From Halomontanus rarus (lineage in GTDB: Archaea; Halobacteriota; Halobacteria; Halobacteriales; Natrialbaceae), in the NCBI RefSeq assembly GCF_017357405.1, contig NZ_CP071597.1:1860001-1924000 (forward strand): a stretch of DNA of 64,000 bases, in the 5' to 3' direction. The position numbers and the translations under genes are program-made. Position 1 is the first letter of the stretch. Each line of letters begins with the position of its first letter. Positions 62,185 to 64,000 of this stretch are shown in pieces. The notes under the pieces are model-generated. The model had not been told where the DNA came from. It ran no database searches and worked only from the letters and a program-made list of their open reading frames with translations.

Positions 62185-62823
62185 CTATCGGTCGCGGTCG
62201 GAATCGAACGTGCTATCGTCGAGATCGGTTTTACCGTCCCCTTCCTCCCTCTCTCCACCCTCGTTTTCAGTCGGCGATTCGGACCCGTCGAACGGATCGT
62301 CGGTCCGGCCGAACCCGCCGTCGTCCTCGATGTCGGAGGCGGTGTCGGGACTGGAATCGTGATGGGCGTCGACGTCGAGCTCGTGTTCGCGTTCGCGTTC
62401 GCGCTCACGGTCGCGCTCGACGTTCACCAGCTCGCCGTCGCCCGCTTCGACTTCGATAACGATCTCCTCGCCGTCGTCCTCCCGACCGATGAGTTTCGAC
62501 ACAGCGGCTTCGGTCTCGTCGTTGACCGAGTTCACGAACTGCAGGGCGAAGTCGAGTTCGCGACCGAGTTCGGCCAGCCGGTCGTCGCGTGCCAGTTCGT
62601 CGAAGCTGTGTGCGCCCTCGGGGTGGAGGTACTGGAACGGGTGATCCGACGGCACCTCCCGCAGGTCGATATCGAACGACCAGAGGATCGGCAGCAACTG
62701 GGCGGCGTACCCGTACGGTTTCGGCGCGCGCCGACCTGCGAGCGTCATCGTCGCGGAAATCGCGGTCGACTCGGCGTTCGTATCGTAGTAGACGCCCGGT
62801 AATCCGGGAATTGAGACTTTCAT
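62185..62823 (-). CDS. Haloarchaeal protein with a charged low-complexity tail
   Basis: 212 residues from the ATG at 62823. The first 120 residues look folded (ISATMTLAGRRAPKPYGYAA, LLPILWSFDIDLREVP). The rest is highly charged (REREREREHELDVDAHH) and Asp/Glu/Gly-rich. No family recognised. Convergent with nothing obvious; it follows the BtuF-like gene by 38 bases on the same strand. Confidence 0.65.
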   Translation of the reverse strand: MKVSIPGLPGVYYDTNAESTAISATMTLAGRRAPKPYGYAAQLLPILWSFDIDLREVPSDHPFQYLHPEGAHSFDELARDDRLAELGRELDFALQFVNSVNDETEAAVSKLIGREDDGEEIVIEVEAGDGELVNVERDREREREREHELDVDAHHDSSPDTASDIEDDGGFGRTDDPFDGSESPTENEGGEREEGDGKTDLDDSTFDSDRDR

Positions 62824-62958
62824 GGATCGGTCGAGGGCCGCTCGAGCCCTGAGCACACCGCCGGCATACCCACCCCCGTTTTGTGGGGTCCGGTATCGGT
62901 CACGTTCGGAGACATGGTCTCGGTGTGTGACCGGCAATGACGACGAATACCGGCCGTC

Positions 62959-63702
62959 TCAGAATTCGCTGAACTTGTCCCGTCGGAAGAGGTCGAGTTC
63001 GCTCACCGAGGAGTGCTCTCGAGTCAGCGCGAACGTGATCGCGTCGGCGATCTCCTCGGGTTCGGACACCTCGCCCGCGTCGAAGCGGTCCTCGAACGCC
63101 TCGCCGTCGTCGCCGCCGAACTCCGAGCGGACCTCGGAGGGGTTCACGACGGTGACACCGATCCCGTCGTCGCCGACCTGTGCCGCGACGCTGTGGGCGA
63201 ACCCGCGGACCCACCACTTCGAGGCCGCGTACGCCGGGTTCGCCGGTCGGGGATACTGGCCAGCGAAGCTCCCGACGAACAGCAGGTGGCCGCCGCTCTC
63301 CCGGACGTGGGGGATCGCCGCCCGCGTCGCGTAGAAGACGCCGTCGACGTTCACCGACTGCATCGTCTCGAAGTCCTCGGTCGACAGCGACTCGACCTCG
63401 TCGCCGCGGGCCAGTCCCGCGTTGTTCACCAACCCGTAGAGCCCGCCGAAGGTGTCGACCGTCGTCTCGATCAGGTGATCGACCGCCTCGTCGTCGGTCA
63501 CGTCCGTCGACACGACGAGCGTCTCGATTCCGTACTCGGCCGCCACGTCGTCGGCGATATCCTCGAGTTGGCCCTCGCGTCGGGCAGCCAGAACCACGTT
63601 CGCCCCCTCGGCCGCCAGTGAGTGGACCGTCGCCTCGCCGATCCCCGAACTCGCGCCGGTGACGATGACCGCTCGACCGTCTAACCGCTCAGTCGCTCTC
63701 AT
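62959..63702 (-). CDS. Short-chain dehydrogenase/reductase
   Basis: 247 residues. TGASSGIGE (NAD(P) site), NNAGLARGDEVE, catalytic Ser in FVGSFAGQY and YxxxK as PAYAASKWW. Classical SDR; NADP preference is suggested by Arg after strand 2 (AARREGQ). The substrate is unknown. Confidence 0.9.
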   Translation of the reverse strand: MRATERLDGRAVIVTGASSGIGEATVHSLAAEGANVVLAARREGQLEDIADDVAAEYGIETLVVSTDVTDDEAVDHLIETTVDTFGGLYGLVNNAGLARGDEVESLSTEDFETMQSVNVDGVFYATRAAIPHVRESGGHLLFVGSFAGQYPRPANPAYAASKWWVRGFAHSVAAQVGDDGIGVTVVNPSEVRSEFGGDDGEAFEDRFDAGEVSEPEEIADAITFALTREHSSVSELDLFRRDKFSEF

Positions 63703-63875
63703 GGGAGTACATTGAAGGCTATCGAGTTGACTGTTTTCCCTCGAACGGGTGGTGGGTGTGGGTACTGCTCGAGGTGAGAGCCAGTGTAGCGAGGACGAAC
63801 TCGGTTCCATCGATCACACGGGTTCTTAAGTCGACCCGAAAACGTCGAAGTGGCTCGCGTGTATACATCAATGTT

Positions 63876-63909
63876 TGACGTCCTCCCCGCGCTGAAGCGC
63901 GAGGATTCC
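63876..63909 (-). mobile_element. Right-end hairpin of a minus-strand IS1341-type element
   Basis: On the minus strand: GGAATCCTCGCGCTTCAGCG then CGGGGAGGACGTCA. It lies just downstream of a reading frame that ends at 63935, in the same relation as the right ends after the two tnpB genes above. So it is probably attached to a third tnpB, not an orphan. Confidence 0.65.
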
Positions 63910-63934
63910 CGACCGCGGTTGGGGTATTTAAGGT

Positions 63935-64000
63935 CTACGAGCGGACTTGTTCTTGAGGCGCGAACGCGCCAGTTTCCTTGTCAAACAAGACCGTCGAAGG
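63935..64000 (-). CDS. C-terminal end of a protein entering from the right edge (probably a third TnpB)
   Basis: 21 codons and a TAG: PSTVLFDKETGAFAPQEQVR then S. The sequence itself is too short to identify. The call rests on the right-end hairpin 26 bases after the stop, as in the two tnpB loci of this window. Confidence 0.45.
   Translation of the reverse strand, partial: PSTVLFDKETGAFAPQEQVRS

Noticed and set aside
1..64000. CRISPR array, integrase, toxin-antitoxin, restriction system or prophage genes
   Set aside because: Looked for on both strands; no spaced repeats, no integrase/recombinase motifs and no defence-system genes recognised apart from TnpB.

Overview
The window is haloarchaeal chromosome, probably from Natrialbales. 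The GC content is high, the proteins are strongly acidic and CTCGAG is very frequent. Many starts are leaderless, with a TATA-like box about 27 bases upstream. Typical haloarchaeal families are present: Bat-type HTH regulators, HalOD1, DUF1059, HVO_0416-type zinc fingers, a UbaA-like E1, F420-type luciferase-like oxidoreductases and Tat lipoproteins. The genus is an inference.

Layout. 1-9.6 kb: the N-terminal part of an SPFH/prohibitin-like protein, a CheY-like receiver, a membrane-tethered double-HTH regulator, two PAS histidine kinases around a Bat-type regulator, and an MscS channel. 9.6-13.1 kb: a compact minus-strand locus of an HTH/DUF1724-type regulator, a zinc-ribbon protein, a DUF1059 protein, a 4-TM protein, an AhpD-like protein and an OsmC protein. 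Four of these genes are each preceded by a copy of the same 59-75 bp operator/promoter cassette. 13.3-19.3 kb: a YeiH-type permease, small regulators, another Bat-type regulator and a MEDS-domain kinase. 19.4-31.5 kb: a hydrolase, an F420 oxidoreductase, a 1357-residue kinase with an N-terminal winged helix and eight PAS domains, a GNAT enzyme, an M48 protease, a tandem membrane-protein family with a decayed third copy, and a PAS/GAF/HTH regulator. 31.9-39 kb: tRNA-Thr, a nonsense-mutated tnpB, an enoyl-CoA hydratase paired with a DUF7114-type protein, a lipoprotein, an ACR3/BASS transporter, NAD synthetase and tRNA-Gly. 39-48.7 kb: beta-glucuronidase-type GH2, a GT2 polysaccharide synthase, small regulators, an acetyltransferase, an aldo/keto reductase and a pirin. 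48.8-57.6 kb: two damaged genes, an AU-1-like RNA-binding protein, a PrsW protease, riboflavin synthase, an unusual tRNA-His, and an M24-fold protein overlapping a superfamily I helicase. 57.7-64 kb: an intact IS1341-type element, zinc-finger genes, a UbaA-like E1, a BtuF-like protein, an SDR and what looks like the end of a third tnpB.

Main themes: (1) dense one- and two-component signalling, with four soluble histidine kinases, one stand-alone receiver and several HTH output proteins; (2) a mini-regulon defined by four cassette copies next to a likely regulator; (3) IS1341/TnpB debris, with one intact tnpB, one with a stop codon, one C-terminus at the edge and three orphan right-end hairpins; (4) short perfect stem-loops with 3-base loops embedded in frame in three unrelated genes. 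The strongest candidate for an undescribed system is the cassette regulon at 9.6-13.1 kb. Next are the TnpB family with Gly at the expected catalytic Glu position and its scattered orphan guide-scaffold-like ends.
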